64,000 bases of DNA from 20CM-2-65-7 sp963830455 (GTDB lineage Bacteria; Gemmatimonadota; Gemmatimonadetes; Gemmatimonadales; GWC2-71-9), in contig CAWHMT010000008.1 in the NCBI GenBank assembly GCA_963830455.1, positions 1 through 64,000 of the forward strand. The letters are read 5' to 3'. This document shows positions 62,848 through 64,000 of this stretch, piece after piece. Below the pieces are notes generated by a model. That model made no database searches. It worked only from the letters and a program-made list of their open reading frames with translations, and was not told the DNA's origin. Every line of letters starts with the position of its first letter. Position 1 is the first letter of the stretch. A program made the position numbers and the translations under genes.

Positions 62848-64000
62848 AGGCCTCGTAGAATTGGCTCGTGAACAGCTCGTCGGGATCGTAGAAGCGCTTG
62901 CGCTCGAAGGCACGCCGCGCATTCGGATACGCCCGGTACAGCTGGTCGGGCGTGGGATAGAGCTGATAGGTCAGGTAGTAGGTACCGCCGAACTCGATGG
63001 CGGCCTCGACGAGCCGGCGGGTGACGTCGCGCGCGCGCCTCTGTGACGCCGAGTCGAGCCCGACGTTGCTCATCTGGATGATCGCGAAGGCGGGCCGCGC
63101 CGGCGCGTACGCGAGCATCGGTATGGCATTGGGCCTGACGTAGCGCACCGTCGAGCTGATGACGTTCATGCGCCCCTTGCTCAGAATGGCGCGGAAACGG
63201 TCCATGAACGGGACGAAGTTCTCGACGGGGATGTAGTACTCCTGGAGGATGTCGGTCTTGCGCCGGCTGTGATAGGCGAGCAGCTCCAGCGGCGCCAGGG
63301 GCGGCCGCATTGCGTTGTTGCGTGACATCACCCGCCGCTCGCCCGTGCCCAGCTCGATCTTTTTCTGCAGCCGCCAGCGCAGCGTCTTCGCCCAATCGAA
63401 GCGGCGCGACAGCTCGAGGAAGAAGCGGTCGCGCAGGACGTGCTGCTCTTCGGTGAGCGCGAACGACGCCGTATCGCCGGGCGACGCGTGGCGCCAGGTG
63501 ACGACCGCCATCTCGCGCAGGAACGCCGCCGAATCGGGATCGATCGACGGCCGCGCCAGCAGGAACACCACGCCGCTGTCGGTCTGAATGCGTTGCGCGA
63601 AATAGGCGGGAAAGTCCTGGTAGTCGACGATCGTGGCCCGCTGCTCGTACAGCTCGTCGGGGGCGACGTGCAGCGTCACGTCGAGGATGATGCCGTACAG
63701 GCCGTAGCCGCCGATCACCAGACCGAACAGCTCGCGGTTCTCGCGGCGGCTCACCTCGACCACCCGGCCGTCGGCGAGCAGCAGCCCGAAACGCTCCACG
63801 ACGTCGACGACCTGGGTCACGTCGAGGTCGCGTCCGTGCGCGTTGGCGGAGAGCGTGCCGCCGACGGTGAAGATGTTGGACGACTGCATGACCTTGAGGG
63901 CCAGGCGGTGGGGCGCGAGGGCGCGCTGCAGCTCATCCCAGGTGGCGCCGCTTTGGACGGTGACGGTGCGTTGGACGGTGTCGATCGCGAGGATGCGGTT
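62831..64000 (-). CDS. FAD-linked oxidase, 5' end outside the window
   Basis: The frame is open to the window edge, so the N-terminus is missing. What remains begins in the middle of the FAD-binding (PCMH/VAO) domain (ILAIDTVQRTVTVQSGATWDELQ), continues with NIFTVGGTLSANAHGRD and LFGLVIGGYGLYGIILDVTL, then a substrate-binding cap domain ending YGHGP. Members oxidise D-lactate, sugars or alcohols; the His after GGTLSANAHG may hold the flavin covalently as in some relatives. Substrate unknown. Confidence 0.8.
   Translation of the reverse strand, partial: NRILAIDTVQRTVTVQSGATWDELQRALAPHRLALKVMQSSNIFTVGGTLSANAHGRDLDVTQVVDVVERFGLLLADGRVVEVSRRENRELFGLVIGGYGLYGIILDVTLHVAPDELYEQRATIVDYQDFPAYFAQRIQTDSGVVFLLARPSIDPDSAAFLREMAVVTWRHASPGDTASFALTEEQHVLRDRFFLELSRRFDWAKTLRWRLQKKIELGTGERRVMSRNNAMRPPLAPLELLAYHSRRKTDILQEYYIPVENFVPFMDRFRAILSKGRMNVISSTVRYVRPNAIPMLAYAPARPAFAIIQMSNVGLDSASQRRARDVTRRLVEAAIEFGGTYYLTYQLYPTPDQLYRAYPNARRAFERKRFYDPDELFTSQFYEAYGHGP

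Overview
The window reads as two unlike pieces of DNA joined near position 12,380. Bases 1 to about 12,380 carry genes whose protein sequences look betaproteobacterial, probably Burkholderiales: a fused acyl-CoA mutase IcmF, a Crp/Fnr regulator, PssA, a polar amino-acid ABC transporter and a GNAT enzyme. Most of these genes are broken by single-base indels (about 20 frame changes, mostly one extra base), often several per gene, while the protein in each frame still matches its family. That pattern suggests unpolished or low-coverage sequence more than pseudogenes. Bases from about 12,400 to 64,000 are a clean, dense, high-GC genome that I attribute to a Gemmatimonadota-like bacterium. The evidence is its gene order, lipoproteins beginning CGxDSxGP, a DivIVA-ileS cluster in a Gram-negative setting and TANNNT motifs just before start codons. 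A chimeric contig or scaffold is the most economical explanation.

Layout of the clean part. From 30,925 down to 12,400, sixteen minus-strand genes are nearly all overlapping or abutting: tilS, hpt, ftsH, a four-gene MacB/Lol-type exporter (adaptor, ATPase, two permeases), folP, cdaA (c-di-AMP synthase), a DUF2723 membrane protein, yggS, divIVA, punA, ileS, a DksA/TraR-type zinc-finger gene and lspA. This module combines tRNA modification and charging, purine salvage, folate, c-di-AMP, membrane proteolysis and lipoprotein maturation. A flavin reductase and an NTF2-like lipoprotein run divergently on the plus strand (30,938-32,018). They end in a repeat-rich hairpin next to a tRNA with a CAU anticodon.

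A second long minus-strand unit runs from 47,228 down to 32,209: hsp20, lon, a Minf_1886-like gene, a MEMO/AmrB-like gene, the NAD(P)HX repair enzyme, a propeller lipoprotein, thiL, plsC, eno, ftsB, a PPC/Ig-like lipoprotein, a multicopper oxidase and an amidohydrolase. Overlaps of 1-4 bases at most junctions suggest coupled translation and place heat-shock proteostasis genes ahead of metabolite repair and glycolysis. From 47,356 to 64,000 the genes are smaller units: an MFS symporter, a 660-residue propeller lipoprotein, membrane proteins, a cyclophilin, a di-haem cytochrome with a TPR-like tail, a SIMPL protein, a TMEM175-type channel, a methyltransferase, NTF2-like secreted proteins (one fused to an HExxH peptidase domain), a frameshifted isoprenylcysteine-methyltransferase-like gene, GNAT, GDPD and a 5'-truncated FAD-linked oxidase.

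The most unusual feature is a set of short tandem repeats with units of 7, 8, 10 or 13 bases at gene ends and inside three coding regions without breaking frame. One heptamer type (TAGGGNC) recurs at three distant loci. No CRISPR array, prophage, transposase or rRNA gene was seen.
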